NCBI GenBank assembly: GCA_963674475.2
Contig: CAXXFQ010000019.1
Span: 124,001 to 188,000, forward strand
DNA length: 64,000 bases
From: CAXXFQ01 sp963674475
GTDB lineage: Bacteria; Planctomycetota; Planctomycetia; Pirellulales; Thermoguttaceae
Direction of reading: 5' to 3'
The notes under the pieces are model-generated. The model had not been told where the DNA came from. It worked only from the letters and a program-made list of their open reading frames with translations, and searched no databases. Each line of letters starts with the position of its first letter. Position 1 is the first letter of the stretch. Positions 43,789 through 54,967 of the stretch are shown in pieces. The translations under genes and the position numbers were made by a program.

Positions 43789-45018
43789 ATGAAACGGCGT
43801 GTTGTCGTAACCGGATTTGGTGTCGTAACGGGCCTCGGGACAACCACAGAGGAACTGTGGCCCCGAATCTGTAATGGCGAAAGTGGTGTAAAGCGTTTTT
43901 CGTTCGAGAGTCCCATCGACCGAATTGATTTTGGCGGGGAGATCGTCGATTGGACGTTCGACTACATGCCGGTCAAAGAGGCACGAAGGCTCGATCGATT
44001 TTCGCAGTTCGCCGTGGCCGCTTCGGTCGACGCTGTTCAAATGGCCGGACTCGATCTCGAAAAAGAAGATCCGTATCGTGGTGGCGTGATCATCGGTACC
44101 GGTATTGGCGGTCTCATCGAGACCGAAGTGCAGCATGCCCGTCTATTGAATCGGGGCGTGCAAAAAGTTTCGCCGTTCACGATCCCCAAGATGATACCCA
44201 ATGCCGGAAGTGGGCAAGTCTCGATCCATCTGGGCCTCAAAGGGATTAATACGTCCATCTCGACCGCTTGCGCGAGCGCTTCCAACGCGATCGCAGAAGC
44301 TTTCCGGGCGGTTCGGTACGGGGTTGCCGATTTTATGGTTACCGGCGGTAGTGAGGCGACCATCACCATGATGGCGTTGGCCGGTTTCAGTCGAATGAAG
44401 GCGCTTTCCGAATTGAACGACGAGCCGGAAAAGGCCAGTCGGCCGTTCGATCGCAATCGAGATGGGTTTGTCCTGGCCGAAGGGGCCGGGGTTCTCGTTC
44501 TGGAAGAATACGAACGGGCCAAGGCGCGGGGCGCCGAAATCTACGCCGAAGTACTCGGTTGTGGCGAAACGGCCGATGCGACGCACATCACCAAACCTGA
44601 TGAAAATGGGGCCAGTGCTGCCGAGGCCATGCGGATCGCTTTGAATGACGCCCAACTCAACCCGACGGATATCGGGTATGTCAACGCGCATGGAACAAGT
44701 ACCCCCTTGGGCGATAAGGCCGAAACGTGCGCTATTAAAAGTGTTTTTGGTGACTACGCTCGTGAGGTCAATATTTCCAGTACGAAAAGTCAACTGGGCC
44801 ATCTGCTCGGTGCCAGTGGCGGTGTTGAGCTGGTCCTCTCGATCTTGGCAATGCAAAATGGGGTTGTCCCGCCGACGATCAATTACGAGACGCCCGACCC
44901 GGATTGCGATCTCGACTATACTCCCAATCAGGCACGCGAGCGGAAGTTCAAGACCGCTGTGTCCAACAGCTTCGGGTTCGGTGGCCACAACGCCAGTGTC
45001 ATCGTCGGCACTCTTTAG
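43789..45018 (+). CDS. fabF: 3-oxoacyl-[acyl-carrier-protein] synthase II FabF
   Basis: FabF, 409 residues, the condensing enzyme of fatty acid elongation. The nucleophile is Cys161 in STACASASNA, and the catalytic histidines are in VNAHGTSTPLGDK and KSQLGHLLGASGG. The start VVVTGFGVVTGLG is typical. It follows acpP and is followed by three copies of the mosaic repeat. Confidence 0.96.
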   Translation: MKRRVVVTGFGVVTGLGTTTEELWPRICNGESGVKRFSFESPIDRIDFGGEIVDWTFDYMPVKEARRLDRFSQFAVAASVDAVQMAGLDLEKEDPYRGGVIIGTGIGGLIETEVQHARLLNRGVQKVSPFTIPKMIPNAGSGQVSIHLGLKGINTSISTACASASNAIAEAFRAVRYGVADFMVTGGSEATITMMALAGFSRMKALSELNDEPEKASRPFDRNRDGFVLAEGAGVLVLEEYERAKARGAEIYAEVLGCGETADATHITKPDENGASAAEAMRIALNDAQLNPTDIGYVNAHGTSTPLGDKAETCAIKSVFGDYAREVNISSTKSQLGHLLGASGGVELVLSILAMQNGVVPPTINYETPDPDCDLDYTPNQARERKFKTAVSNSFGFGGHNASVIVGTL

Positions 45019-45031
45019 ACCGTTTTAGACC

Positions 45032-45361
45032 GGTGCTTCCGCACCGATTTGAAAAACCCGCTCCCGTTGGTCGCTGGTATGCGGATGTGCAGGTGGGGCG
45101 TGCCGATTGGAAAATAGGTGGACGGCCTTTTTCAGCTTCCTTTGAACCCGCTCCCGTTGGTCGCTAGTATGCGGGTGTGCAGGTGGGGCGTGCCGGTTGG
45201 AAAATTGGTGGACGGCCTTTTCAGACCGGTGCTTCCGGCGGCTAGGAGCCGCGGCCGGACTGGTGCTTCCGCACCGATTTGAAAAACCCGCTCCCGTTGG
45301 TCGCTAGTATGCGGATGTGCAGGTGGGGCGTGCCGATTGGAAAATGGGTGGACGGCCTTTT
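45032..45361 (+). repeat. RPTGAG-type mosaic repeats, three tandem units
   Basis: The stem GGTGC-TTCC-GCACC at 45032-45045 is followed by CCCGCTCCCGTTGGTCGCTG and a longer tail ending TGGACGGCCTTTT. The box-plus-tail unit (about 75 bases) occurs at 45055, 45145 and 45287. The first and third are preceded by the GGTGC stem; before the second it is missing. Between units two and three the element continues GGCGGCT-AGG-AGCCGC. Confidence 0.8.
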
Positions 45362-45386
45362 GGTTTCCTTGCCGGGCTGGAAACTC

Positions 45387-45809
45387 TCACGATGTCTTTT
45401 TCTGTTTGGCCGTTTCGTTGTCATCTCCTCTTGGAAACCATTCCGGGACACGTTGGACTTGGCCCTCGGCATTGATTATCGCCAAGATGATGTGCGCGGT
45501 TGCCAGTAACTGACCGTCACGCCGGACTTCGTAATCGTGTTCGATTTTCGCCGCCGAGACGCGGGAGACCGTTGTCTTGATCTTCAATAGGTCGTCATAT
45601 CGGGCCGGTTTTCGGTACCGGACCCGCGCGTCGACCACGACGGCGAAAAGCCCTTCCTCTTCCATCTGACGATAATTACCCCCCGAAGCGCGGAGCAATT
45701 CGGTGCGCCCGATTTCAAAATAGGTGAGGTAGGCGCCGTGGTGGAGAAATCCCATCGGGTCTGCATCAGTGTAACGGACTCGGATCTCGTATTCGTGTTC
45801 GCGTAGCAT
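45387..45809 (-). CDS. hot-dog acyl-CoA thioesterase (YbgC/FadM type)
   Basis: 140 residues, a 4-hydroxybenzoyl-CoA-type hot-dog thioesterase. The signature is VRYTDADPMGFLHHGAYLTY (catalytic Asp in the DADPMG loop) followed by FEIGRTELLRASG. It hydrolyses an acyl-CoA thioester; the substrate is not predictable. It lies convergent to fabF after the mosaic repeats, so it is not part of that operon. Confidence 0.9.
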   Translation of the reverse strand: MLREHEYEIRVRYTDADPMGFLHHGAYLTYFEIGRTELLRASGGNYRQMEEEGLFAVVVDARVRYRKPARYDDLLKIKTTVSRVSAAKIEHDYEVRRDGQLLATAHIILAIINAEGQVQRVPEWFPRGDDNETAKQKKTS

Positions 45810-45987
45810 AGTGTTATTCTGGCGAGGGGGGGCTCTCGTTTTGTCAAAAAAAGAGAATAATTGGGAAAACCATTTTTACGGAGGTTGAAGCGGCTTTGCC
45901 CCGCTTCGGAGGCCGATAATCGGTTATACTGTGAGGATCGGCGATCGTTTTTATCGAAAGCCTGCCTGTTTTGAAGGAGCCTAACCA

Positions 45988-46467
45988 ATGAGTACCGACG
46001 GTGGTACCCCAGTCGATGTCCCGACCATGCGCGGACGCGATTACCCGAGCATTCGCCAATTTACGGTTTTCATGGAGAACCGGGTAGGCCAGTTGCTCGA
46101 GGTCGTGCGTCGTTTCGAAAATACCAACCTCAAAATCGTCTCCCTGTCGATTACCGATTCGGCCGAGTGCGCTTTTGTCCGATTTCTCCTAAGCGATCCC
46201 GAAGCCGGGCGAGAGGTACTCGAACGGGCCGGGCTGGCCATCATCGAAAGCGATCTGCTCGCCGTTGAATTGCCCGACGATCCTCAGCCACTTTTGGCCA
46301 TTTGCACCGCGTTGCTTCGTGCCGAAGTCAATATTATCCAGACCTACCCGTTGCTTGTCCAACCCCACGGCAAGGCGGTCGTCGCCCTGATGGTCGATAA
46401 CCTCGAACTGGCCCAAGAGACCCTCGCTGCCCAAAACGTCCGAATGCTCCACGAAGACGACCTTTAG
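45988..46467 (+). CDS. ACT-domain protein
   Basis: 159 residues, two tandem ACT domains. The first is about residues 20-90 (QFTVFMENRVGQLLEVVRRF, LKIVSLSITDSAECAFVRF) and the second about 95-155 (LLRAEVNIIQTYPLLVQP, KAVVALMVDN). It has no catalytic domain and probably senses amino acids; its partner is unknown. A TATACT box lies at 45925. Mosaic repeats follow the stop. Confidence 0.85.
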   Translation: MSTDGGTPVDVPTMRGRDYPSIRQFTVFMENRVGQLLEVVRRFENTNLKIVSLSITDSAECAFVRFLLSDPEAGREVLERAGLAIIESDLLAVELPDDPQPLLAICTALLRAEVNIIQTYPLLVQPHGKAVVALMVDNLELAQETLAAQNVRMLHEDDL

Positions 46468-46477
46468 ACCGTTTTGT

Positions 46478-46780
46478 ACCGGTGCTTCCGCACCGACATG
46501 AAAACCCGCTCCCGTTGGTCGCTGGTATGGGGGAGTGCAGGTGGCGGGTGCCGACTGGAAAATGGGTGGATGCCTTTTTGGGCGGGGCTTTGTATTGATA
46601 CGCTGACCCCGCTCCCGGCGGCCAGGTGCCGCGGCCGGACCGGTGCTTCCGCACCGACATGAAAACCCGCTCCCGTTGGTCACTGGCATGTTTCGAAGAG
46701 AAAACCCGATCTCTGATGGTTCAGTGGAGGGTGCTTTGGCGGGTGCCGACTGGAAAATGGGCAGACGGTCAAACGTAGGG
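46478..46780 (+). repeat. RPTGAG-type mosaic repeats after the ACT gene
   Basis: Two units: the GGTGC-TTCC-GCACC stem starting at about 46480 and 46641, each followed by ACCCGCTCCCGTTGGTC. A GCGGCCAGGTGCCGC-type second stem lies between them near 46617. A tail GGTTCAGTGGAGGGTG ends the block. No gene is visible in the remaining sequence up to 47013. Confidence 0.75.
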
Positions 46781-47013
46781 TTTGTGCTGGATTTCCGTCT
46801 TCTTGGTAGCTGGTTGGTTGGCCGGAAAGGTTGGTTTGGACCGTTGGTTTGTTGGGCAGCCGTTTCTTCGATCTCAAAACCCGGCGGATTTGGGCCGTTT
46901 TTCGACCGGTCGCTTGACATGGTTTTGTTGCGTGTCAGACTGGATAGTATAACTGGTATGGTCTGCTAGATTTGACCGTGTTTTCTTTGATTCTCCCCTC
47001 TGATGGGTGTTTT

Positions 47014-47697
47014 ATGCCGATCCAAATCGTCTGTCCGGGCTGTCATAAGCGTTTTCAGGTGAGCGAACAATTTGCCGGAAAATCGGGGCCCTGTCCAAAA
47101 TGTAAAACGGTCATCAAAATCCCGGCCAAAGAAGAAGAGGTCCAGGTCCACGGTGGCGAGGCGTACGAGAGCGGTGGGCGTGGACAAGACGGGAAATTGC
47201 TCCTCAAACCGATCACCCGGGAAGAGACCAAGGTCACCCCTCTGCGAATGGGGTTGATTCTTGGCAGTATCGGCCTGGTTGCTTTGCTGGCCTATCTGGG
47301 CCGTTCGGTCTTTACGACTAATTGGTTGGCCTTGGCGGCCGGAACGCTGGTCGTTTCACCTGCCATTGCGTTGGCCGGTTATGCTTTACTTCGGGATCAA
47401 GATCTCGAACCGCATCGGGGCAAGAGCGTCTTGATTCGTTCGTTGATTTGTGGAGCGGCCTATGCGGCGCTCTGGGGCGTTTTCGGCTACTCATCGGAAT
47501 ATCTGATTACCGGCGAGATCTTCAGCTGGATCGTGGCGGCCGTGCCGTTTGTCGTCGCCGGGGCACTGATCGCCCTGGGCTGTTTCGACCTCGATTTCAC
47601 CAACGGCTGTTTCCATTACTCCTTTTATCTCCTTGTGACGATCGTCCTCCGCTTTCTGGCCGGAAATGGCTGGATCTGGAACCTTTTTAAGGAGTGA
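47014..47697 (+). CDS. zinc-ribbon membrane protein of unknown function
   Basis: 227 residues. The N-terminus is a zinc ribbon of the MJ0042-like type (IVCPGCHKRFQVSEQFAGKS, then CPKCKTVIKIPA). About five or six membrane segments follow from residue 85 (MGLILGSIGLVALLAYLGRS; LAAGTLVVSPAIALAGYALL; LICGAAYAALWGVF; AAVPFVVAGALIALGCF). The function is unknown; this layout resembles the protein at 19535-20233. The start is ATG 47014; the frame is open further to 46972. Confidence 0.78.
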   Translation: MPIQIVCPGCHKRFQVSEQFAGKSGPCPKCKTVIKIPAKEEEVQVHGGEAYESGGRGQDGKLLLKPITREETKVTPLRMGLILGSIGLVALLAYLGRSVFTTNWLALAAGTLVVSPAIALAGYALLRDQDLEPHRGKSVLIRSLICGAAYAALWGVFGYSSEYLITGEIFSWIVAAVPFVVAGALIALGCFDLDFTNGCFHYSFYLLVTIVLRFLAGNGWIWNLFKE

Positions 47698-47911
47698 TCT
47701 GGGCCGCTTCCCCGCGAACACCGTTTTTTGGGAGTGATCTTGGTAAAGCGGGATTTTGGAAGTGTCCCCTAATGGGGTTATAGGAAATGGACCTGCTTCC
47801 TGCCAAAATGGCATCTTGTCGCTCAGCGCTTGGGGTCGGATTTTTCCTTGAAGAGTTCGTTCCTTTTGCAACCTCTTGCTACGAAAGAGCTTGCGTTTCT
47901 TTACTCGGTTT

Positions 47912-47927
47912 TGGCACGCTGATTGCG
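47912..47927 (+). promoter_or_regulatory. sigma-54 (-24/-12) promoter before groEL1
   Basis: TGGCACG-CTGA-TTGCG matches the consensus TGGCACG-N4-TTGCW in all but the last base, with the GG and GC pairs 10 bases apart as required. It lies about 140 bases before the groEL1 start. No CIRCE element (TTAGCACTC-N9-GAGTGCTAA) is visible in the same gap (47698-48066), which otherwise holds nothing I recognise. Confidence 0.8.
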
Positions 47928-48066
47928 GTATAAGGGGCCAAAACGATCGCGCCGTCTGCCATATCTGCGACGTCGTCGATCTTACTATGAATGCAACCAC
48001 CCGTTTGGGGCGTCGGAGTCTCGGGGGTGTGAATCCGTTTTTCGCCAGCAACAGGAGGCATCCACT

Positions 48067-49806
48067 GTGGCAAAACAGATGGTTTTTGATGACGAAGCAC
48101 GGCAACCTCTCGCTGAGGGAGTGGCCAAGCTAGCCAAGGCCGTGCGAAGTACGTTGGGACCTCGAGGACGTAACGCGGTCCTCGACAAAGGTTGGGGAGC
48201 CCCCAAGGTTACCAAAGATGGCGTCACGGTCGCTGAAGATGTCGATCTCGACGACGTGTACGAAAATCTCGGTGCCCAGTTGGTCAAGGAAGCGGCCAGC
48301 AAAACCAACGATGTGGCTGGCGACGGAACGACCACCGCCACCGTGTTGTCCGAAGCGATTTATCGCGAAGGCCTTCGCATGATCGCCGCCGGGGCCGATC
48401 CGATGTCCCTTTCGCGAGGGATCAACAAGGCGGCCGCCAAAGTGGTCGAGTCGATCACGAAGATGTCCAAAGCGGTCGACATCAAAAGTAAAAAAGAAAT
48501 CCAACAGGTCGCGACCATCGCCGGAAATAACGATCCGTCGATCGGCAACGTCTTGGCCGACGCCTTCATTAAGGTCGGCAAGGACGGCGTCATCACCGTC
48601 GAAGAAGGACGTCAGGCCGAGACCTACGTCGACATCGTCGAGGGGATGCAATTCGATCGGGGTTATCTCTCGCCCCATTTCGTGACCGATCAAGATCATC
48701 AGGTTTGTGAGCTGGAAAACTGCCTCGTGTTGATCCACGAAGACAAGATTTCCAACGCCAAGGATTTGGTTCCGCTCTTGGAGGCGGTCAGCAAGGCGGG
48801 CAAGCCGCTTCTGATTCTCGCCGAAGATATCGAAGGCGAAGCCCTGGCTACCCTGGTCGTCAACAAGCTCCGCGGCATCTTGAATGTCACGGCGGTCAAA
48901 GCGCCCGGTTACGGTGAACGACGCAAAGCGATGATGGGCGATATTGCCGTTTTGACCGGTGGCGAAGCGATCTACAAAGACCTCGGCGTCAAGCTCGACG
49001 CGGTCAAGGTGACCGATCTCGGCAAGGCCCGGAAGGTGACCATCACGGCCGACAACACGACGATCGTTCAGGGTGCCGGCAAGAAGGCCGACATCGAAGG
49101 GCGTGTCGATCAGATCCGCAGGGAGCTCGAAACGACCGATAGCGATTACGATCGTGAAAAGCTTCAAGAGCGTCTGGCCAAGTTGGCCGGAGGCGTCGCG
49201 CAGATCAACTGTGGGGCGACGACCGAAACCGAAATGAAAGAGCGCAAAGCGCTTCTGGAAGACGCGCGTGCCGCGACCGCGGCCGCTTTGGAAGAGGGGA
49301 TCGTTCCCGGTGGCGGAGTGGCCCTTCTGCGAAGTGAAAAAGCGCTCGATTCGCTCGAACTCGACGGCGACGAAGCGCTTGGCGCCCAGATCGTCCGCAA
49401 CGTCCTTGACGCTCCCTTGCGAGCGATCAGTGAGAACGCCGGAGTCGACGGTGCCGTGGTCGTCAATCGGGTTCGCAGTATGAAGAAAAAGACCGAAGGG
49501 TACAACGCCGACAAAGATACCTACGGCGACCTGGTCGAACAGGGGATCATCGACGCGGCGAAAGTCGTCAAGACGGCCTTGACCAACGCCGCCAGCGTGG
49601 CCGGGCTGTTGCTGACCACCTCGTGCCTGATTACCGACATTCCCAGTGACGAAGAGCCCGCCGCGGGACCTCCGGCCGGTGGCATGCCCGGTGGCATGGG
49701 TGGCATGGGTGGCATGGGTGGCATGGGTGGCATGGGTGGCATGGGTGGCATGGGTGGCATGGGTGGCATGGGTGGCATGGGCGGCATGGGTGGCATGGGC
49801 TTCTAA
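48067..49806 (+). CDS. groL: chaperonin GroEL, copy 1, with long GGM tail
   Basis: GroEL1, 579 residues. The ATP-binding motif is [12 protein letters not shown] and the family sequence [14 protein letters not shown] is intact. The C-terminal tail is unusual: 12 consecutive GGM triplets ending in GF, against about four in E. coli; the DNA there is a nine-base repeat GGTGGCATG at 49690-49797. The start is GTG at 48067, with AGGAGG eight bases upstream; the frame extends up to 47923 but lacks a ribosome site. A sigma-54-like promoter lies before it. groES and a second groEL follow. Confidence 0.93.
   Translation: MAKQMVFDDEARQPLAEGVAKLAKAVRSTLGPRGRNAVLDKGWGAPKVTKDGVTVAEDVDLDDVYENLGAQLVKEAASKTNDVAGDGTTTATVLSEAIYREGLRMIAAGADPMSLSRGINKAAAKVVESITKMSKAVDIKSKKEIQQVATIAGNNDPSIGNVLADAFIKVGKDGVITVEEGRQAETYVDIVEGMQFDRGYLSPHFVTDQDHQVCELENCLVLIHEDKISNAKDLVPLLEAVSKAGKPLLILAEDIEGEALATLVVNKLRGILNVTAVKAPGYGERRKAMMGDIAVLTGGEAIYKDLGVKLDAVKVTDLGKARKVTITADNTTIVQGAGKKADIEGRVDQIRRELETTDSDYDREKLQERLAKLAGGVAQINCGATTETEMKERKALLEDARAATAAALEEGIVPGGGVALLRSEKALDSLELDGDEALGAQIVRNVLDAPLRAISENAGVDGAVVVNRVRSMKKKTEGYNADKDTYGDLVEQGIIDAAKVVKTALTNAASVAGLLLTTSCLITDIPSDEEPAAGPPAGGMPGGMGGMGGMGGMGGMGGMGGMGGMGGMGGMGGMGGMGF
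49690..49797 (+). repeat. GGTGGCATG microsatellite coding the GGM tail
   Basis: Twelve copies of a nine-base unit (GGTGGCATG, one copy GGCGGCATG) within the end of groEL1. Slippage could change tail length in frame, since the unit is a multiple of three. Confidence 0.93.
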
Positions 49807-49962
49807 AAAAGTTTGCCTTCCCTTCCCTGCGGTGTCCGTTGCCCCGTGAATGCCGAGTCGATCGGTTTTTCGCCCTGAGGCTTTCGGCCTGTCCTGCTTT
49901 TTCGAAAGTTTTTCTAACCTGACAGAACACGACATAAAAATAGACTCAAAAGGATTTCGATT

Positions 49963-50262
49963 ATGAAAAATATCAAATTGCGTCCCCTGGACGATCGTAT
50001 TGTTGTCGAGCCGGTCGAGGCGGAGCAAGTGACCGCCGGTGGTATCGTGCTGCCCGATTCGGCCAAGGAAAAGCCCCAACGCGGTGTTGTCGTGGCTGTC
50101 GGTCCCGGAAAGCAACTCGACAATGGCGGGCGTGGCGAACTGTCGGTTGCCGTTGGTGACGAGGTGATCTACGGGAAATACTCGGGAAGCGATTTCGAGT
50201 TGGACGGCGTCGAAGTCAAGATCCTTCGCGAAAGCGATGTCCTGGCGAAAGTGGTCAAATAA
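49963..50262 (+). CDS. groS: co-chaperonin GroES
   Basis: GroES, 99 residues, the lid of the GroEL cage. It opens [20 protein letters not shown] with the mobile loop [20 protein letters not shown], and ends [18 protein letters not shown]. It lies between the two groEL genes (156 bases after the first, 41 bases before the second), an unusual order. Confidence 0.96.
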   Translation: MKNIKLRPLDDRIVVEPVEAEQVTAGGIVLPDSAKEKPQRGVVVAVGPGKQLDNGGRGELSVAVGDEVIYGKYSGSDFELDGVEVKILRESDVLAKVVK

Positions 50263-50303
50263 CCCCCTAACGACAATTCCATCAACCAGCGAGGAATGCC
50301 ATC

Positions 50304-51923
<1,620 letters not shown>

Positions 51924-51945
51924 GCGAAAAAAGGAAAACCCAACC

Positions 51946-51986
51946 AAGGCGGACCATCTCACCCAAAGAGAAGGTCCGCCTTTTTT
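51946..51986 (+). terminator. intrinsic terminator of groES-groEL2
   Basis: Stem AAGGCGGACC / GGTCCGCCTT with a 17-base loop, then a run of six T; 23 bases after the groEL2 stop. Confidence 0.92.
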
Positions 51987-51991
51987 AGACC

Positions 51992-52353
51992 GGCGTTTCC
52001 ACGCCGTGGATGAAACCCGCTCCCGTTGGTCGCTGGTATTTAACGAAGAGAAATGCCTTGTTGAAGATCGTCCAGTGGAGGATCTAATGGTGGGCCTTTT
52101 CTCACCGGTGCTTCCGCACCGACTTGAAAAACCCGCTCCCGTTGGTCGGCGGCCAGGGGCCGCGGCCGGACCGGTGCTCCCGCACCGATTTGAAAAACCC
52201 GCTCCCGTTGGTCGGCGGCTAGGAGCCGCGGCCGGACCGGTGCTTCCGCACCGACTTGAAAAAACCCGCTCCCGTTGGTCGGCGGCTAGGAGCCGCAGCC
52301 GGACCGGTGCTCCCGCACCGATTTGAAAAACCCGCTCCCGTTGGTCGCTGGTA
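51992..52353 (+). repeat. RPTGAG-type mosaic repeats, five units
   Basis: Stems start at 51992 (GGCGT-TTCC-ACGCC), 52107, 52173, 52239 and 52307 (GGTGC-TTCC or -TCCC-GCACC). The last four are tandem with periods of 66, 66 and 68 bases. Each is followed by CCCGCTCCCGTTGGTCG. Between units there is a second stem, GCGGCC-AGG-GGCCGC or GCGGCT-AGG-AGCCGC. The remaining gap to dnaJ (52354-52595) shows no gene; a TACAAT box lies near 52488. Confidence 0.85.
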
Positions 52354-52595
52354 TCGGTTGAAGAGAAGAACCTTTTCTCTGGTAGCCAGATAGACGGCTG
52401 GAAGTTCTTTTTGCTTTGGTGAGAAGGACGCCGTGATGAGCGGGTGACGACGAGGGTGTTGCGGCAGGGCCCTTTGCCTGGTGGGGTACAATGAATGGGA
52501 GGCGATTTTTGCCAAAGGGTCCCCGTGGGACTTGCGCTGGCTTGTCTTCCCGAAAAAAAGATGATGGATTCTTCTCTGATTGAAATGCAAACCTC

Positions 52596-53732
52596 ATGAC
52601 AGCCAAACGTGATTATTACGAAGTTCTCGGTGTTTCCCGCTCGGTCGAGCAGAGTGAGATTGACCAAGCGTATCGCGCCTTGGCGATGAAGTACCATCCG
52701 GATCGTAATCCGGGGGACGAAGAGGCGTCGGAAAAATTCAAAGAAGCGGCCGAAGCGTTCGACGTTCTCCACAGCCCGGAAAAGCGGGCCCGCTACGACC
52801 AGTACGGCCACGCGGGGGTGGAAAACGGGGGCGGAGGATCGCGGTTCCACGATGCCGGCGATATTTTCTCCGCGTTTGGCGACATCTTCGGCGACCTGTT
52901 TGGCGGCGGTTTCGGCGGCGGTCGAAGTCGGGCCAGGCAAGGGGCCGACATTCGAGCCCAAGTCACGATCACCCTGGAAGAGGCGGCCCGCGGCGCCGCC
53001 AAGACGATCGAGTTTCGACGTCATCGCGAGTGCGAAACCTGTCACGGCTCGGGCGCACGCCCCGGGACTCAGCCGGAAACGTGTCGCTATTGTGGCGGGG
53101 CCGGACGTGTGGTTCAGTCGACCGGCATTTTCTCGATGCAGACGACTTGCCCGGTTTGTAAAGGGGCCGGGACGATGATCAAAGACCCGTGTTCCGATTG
53201 CCAGGGGAGCGGCTATGTTCGTGACGACGTGGTTCGCGAAGTCAATATTCCCCCTGGCGTCGATAGCAACACGCGGTTGCGTCTTTCCGGCGAAGGGGAG
53301 CCGAGTCCCAACGGCGGTCCTTCGGGCGATTGCTATTGTTTTATCAAGGTGAAAAGCCATCCGCTGTTCGAGCGAGATGGAACCAGTTTGATCTGTCGCA
53401 TCCCGATCAGCTATTCGCAAGCGGCCTTGGGGTCGGAGATCGACGTGCCGACCTTGGATGGGCCGGAGAAATTGAAAATCAAAGCGGGGACTCAGCCGGG
53501 CGACGTTTTTACGATGAAGGGGTTCGGGATGCCCAGTACGCGGTATAGCGGGCGGGGCGATCTGTTGGTTCAGGTCTATCTCGAAGTGCCCAAAAAGCTC
53601 GACGAGGAGCACGAAAAACTGCTTCGTCAGCTGGCCACAATTGAAAAAGCCCATGTGACGCCCCATCGGAAATCGTTTTTCAAGAAGGTCAAAGAGTGCT
53701 TTACTTCCCCTGAAGAGGGAACGGAGGAATAA
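52596..53732 (+). CDS. dnaJ: chaperone DnaJ
   Basis: DnaJ, 378 residues. The J domain carries HPD at 34-36 (MKYHPDRNPG), the Gly/Phe region is at about 80-115, and the zinc domain has four CXXCXGXG motifs (CETCHGSG, CRYCGGAG, CPVCKGAG, CSDCQGSG). The C-terminal client-binding domain follows. Ends three bases before grpE, so both are probably translated together. No dnaK is seen in the window. Confidence 0.96.
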   Translation: MTAKRDYYEVLGVSRSVEQSEIDQAYRALAMKYHPDRNPGDEEASEKFKEAAEAFDVLHSPEKRARYDQYGHAGVENGGGGSRFHDAGDIFSAFGDIFGDLFGGGFGGGRSRARQGADIRAQVTITLEEAARGAAKTIEFRRHRECETCHGSGARPGTQPETCRYCGGAGRVVQSTGIFSMQTTCPVCKGAGTMIKDPCSDCQGSGYVRDDVVREVNIPPGVDSNTRLRLSGEGEPSPNGGPSGDCYCFIKVKSHPLFERDGTSLICRIPISYSQAALGSEIDVPTLDGPEKLKIKAGTQPGDVFTMKGFGMPSTRYSGRGDLLVQVYLEVPKKLDEEHEKLLRQLATIEKAHVTPHRKSFFKKVKECFTSPEEGTEE

Positions 53733-53735
53733 ACG

Positions 53736-54374
53736 GTGCCTCATAAAAAAGCGAAAAAAAACAAAGAGGATCGAAAACCGGTCGCTTCGGGTAGCGAGTC
53801 GGGAGTAACTCCCGAGGAAACAACGAAAAAATCGCAAGACGAAGCGACGGTCGATCAGGTTTTTGACGAGCAAACGGGCGACGACGTTGACGCGGCGCTG
53901 GCCGGGCTGGCCGAATTGCGCGATGAGCTCGACGAGGCCAAGGATCGGGCGTTGCGAGCGTGTGCCGAATTGGAAAACTATAAAAAGCGGATTGCCCGCG
54001 AGATGGACGATGAGCGTCGCTACGCCAATATTTCCCTGATGCGTGACCTGTTGCCGGTCTGGGACAATATGGGCCGGGCGATCGAGGCGGCCGAAAAAGG
54101 GCAGGATCACGAAGGGCTCTTGGCCGGTTTTCGAATGGTGGTCGGGCAGTTGAAGACGGTCTTGACCAAACATGATTGTGTCGAGATCGATTCCCTGCAT
54201 CAGCCGTTCGACCCGAATTGTCACGAGGCGATCTTGCAGCAGCCGTCGGCCGATTTCCCGGCGGGCACGGTGCTGACCGTTGTGGATACCGGTTTTCAGC
54301 TTTACGACCGGGTTGTGCGACCGAGCCGAGTGATCGTTTCGACCGCGCCGCCGGAAGAAGCCGACGAGGAATAA
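53736..54374 (+). CDS. grpE: nucleotide exchange factor GrpE
   Basis: GrpE, 212 residues, exchanges ADP for ATP on DnaK. The N-terminus is charged and disordered, the coiled coil is at about 60-90, and the beta domain shows the family sequence RALRACAELENYKKRIAREM and LLPVWDNMGRAIEAAEKG, with PADFPAGTVLTVVDTGFQL near 175. The N-terminal extension of about 45 residues is longer than in E. coli. It directly follows dnaJ. Confidence 0.93.
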   Translation: MPHKKAKKNKEDRKPVASGSESGVTPEETTKKSQDEATVDQVFDEQTGDDVDAALAGLAELRDELDEAKDRALRACAELENYKKRIAREMDDERRYANISLMRDLLPVWDNMGRAIEAAEKGQDHEGLLAGFRMVVGQLKTVLTKHDCVEIDSLHQPFDPNCHEAILQQPSADFPAGTVLTVVDTGFQLYDRVVRPSRVIVSTAPPEEADEE

Positions 54375-54437
54375 GAACGGACAAGAGTCGGTTTTCATTC
54401 GATGCGTGGCGTTTTTTTGTGACAAAAACCAGGGCGG

Positions 54438-54466
54438 GCGACAACGGCTCCGCGGTTGGTTATAAT
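54438..54466 (+). promoter_or_regulatory. sigma-70-type promoter candidate before the FmdB gene
   Basis: TATAAT at 54461-54466 with GCGACA (four of six bases of TTGACA) at 54438-54443 and a 17-base spacer. It lies 85 bases before the gene start. Confidence 0.55.
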
Positions 54467-54551
54467 GGATGGTTTCGCCCCTGAAGGAAGCCTTTGAGGG
54501 AATTGAACGAGAAGCGGCCTTTTGTTGTTTTTGGGAAGAGGATGTTACACC

Positions 54552-54830
54552 ATGCCGACCTACGACTATGTTTGTGACGCGTGCGGCCATAGTTTTGAAC
54601 TTTTTCAGTCGATTAAGGCTGACCCGGAAAAAAAATGTCCCGAGTGCGGTAAGCTGAAGCTCCGTCGCCTGATCGGCCCCGGCGCGGCGATCGTTTTCAA
54701 GGGCTCCGGATTCTATCAGACCGATTATCGGAGCGAGTCCTATAAAAAGGGGGCGAAAGCGGCCCAAGCGTCCAAGAGCGGCGACACATCCAGCAAAGGT
54801 GGCTCGTCGAGTAAGGGCGAGTCGGCTTAA
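54552..54830 (+). CDS. FmdB-family zinc-ribbon protein
   Basis: 92 residues. The N-terminal 45 residues are the FmdB/CxxC zinc-ribbon domain: PTYDYVCDACGHSFELFQSI, then CPECGKLKLRRLIGPG. The remainder is a Ser/Lys/Gly-rich tail, presumably disordered. The family is named after a putative regulator of formamidase; its function is not known. The start is ATG 54552; an upstream frame from 54522 lacks sense. Confidence 0.9.
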   Translation: MPTYDYVCDACGHSFELFQSIKADPEKKCPECGKLKLRRLIGPGAAIVFKGSGFYQTDYRSESYKKGAKAAQASKSGDTSSKGGSSSKGESA

Positions 54831-54967
54831 CCGATTTTCTTTGTTCGACTTAGAGAAAAACCCCTTCGATACCGAGGCGATAGGATACAATTCATCAGGA
54901 GCGTATCCTGTCGCTTTTTTCGTTTCCCGATTCGTGTTGAAAAAATGAGGGGAAATTTCCCTTTGCC

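Noticed and set aside
48130..50115. A 661-codon open frame on the minus strand opposite groEL1
   Set aside because: Antisense shadow of groEL1; the repeated His-Ala-Thr and Pro-Cys-His peptides come from the GGTGGCATG microsatellite.
52006..52326. Open frames with RPTGAG/GSTGPAAAPGRR repeats near groEL2 and elsewhere
   Set aside because: They arise from the intergenic mosaic repeat in several frames and on both strands, with no start signal; judged non-coding.
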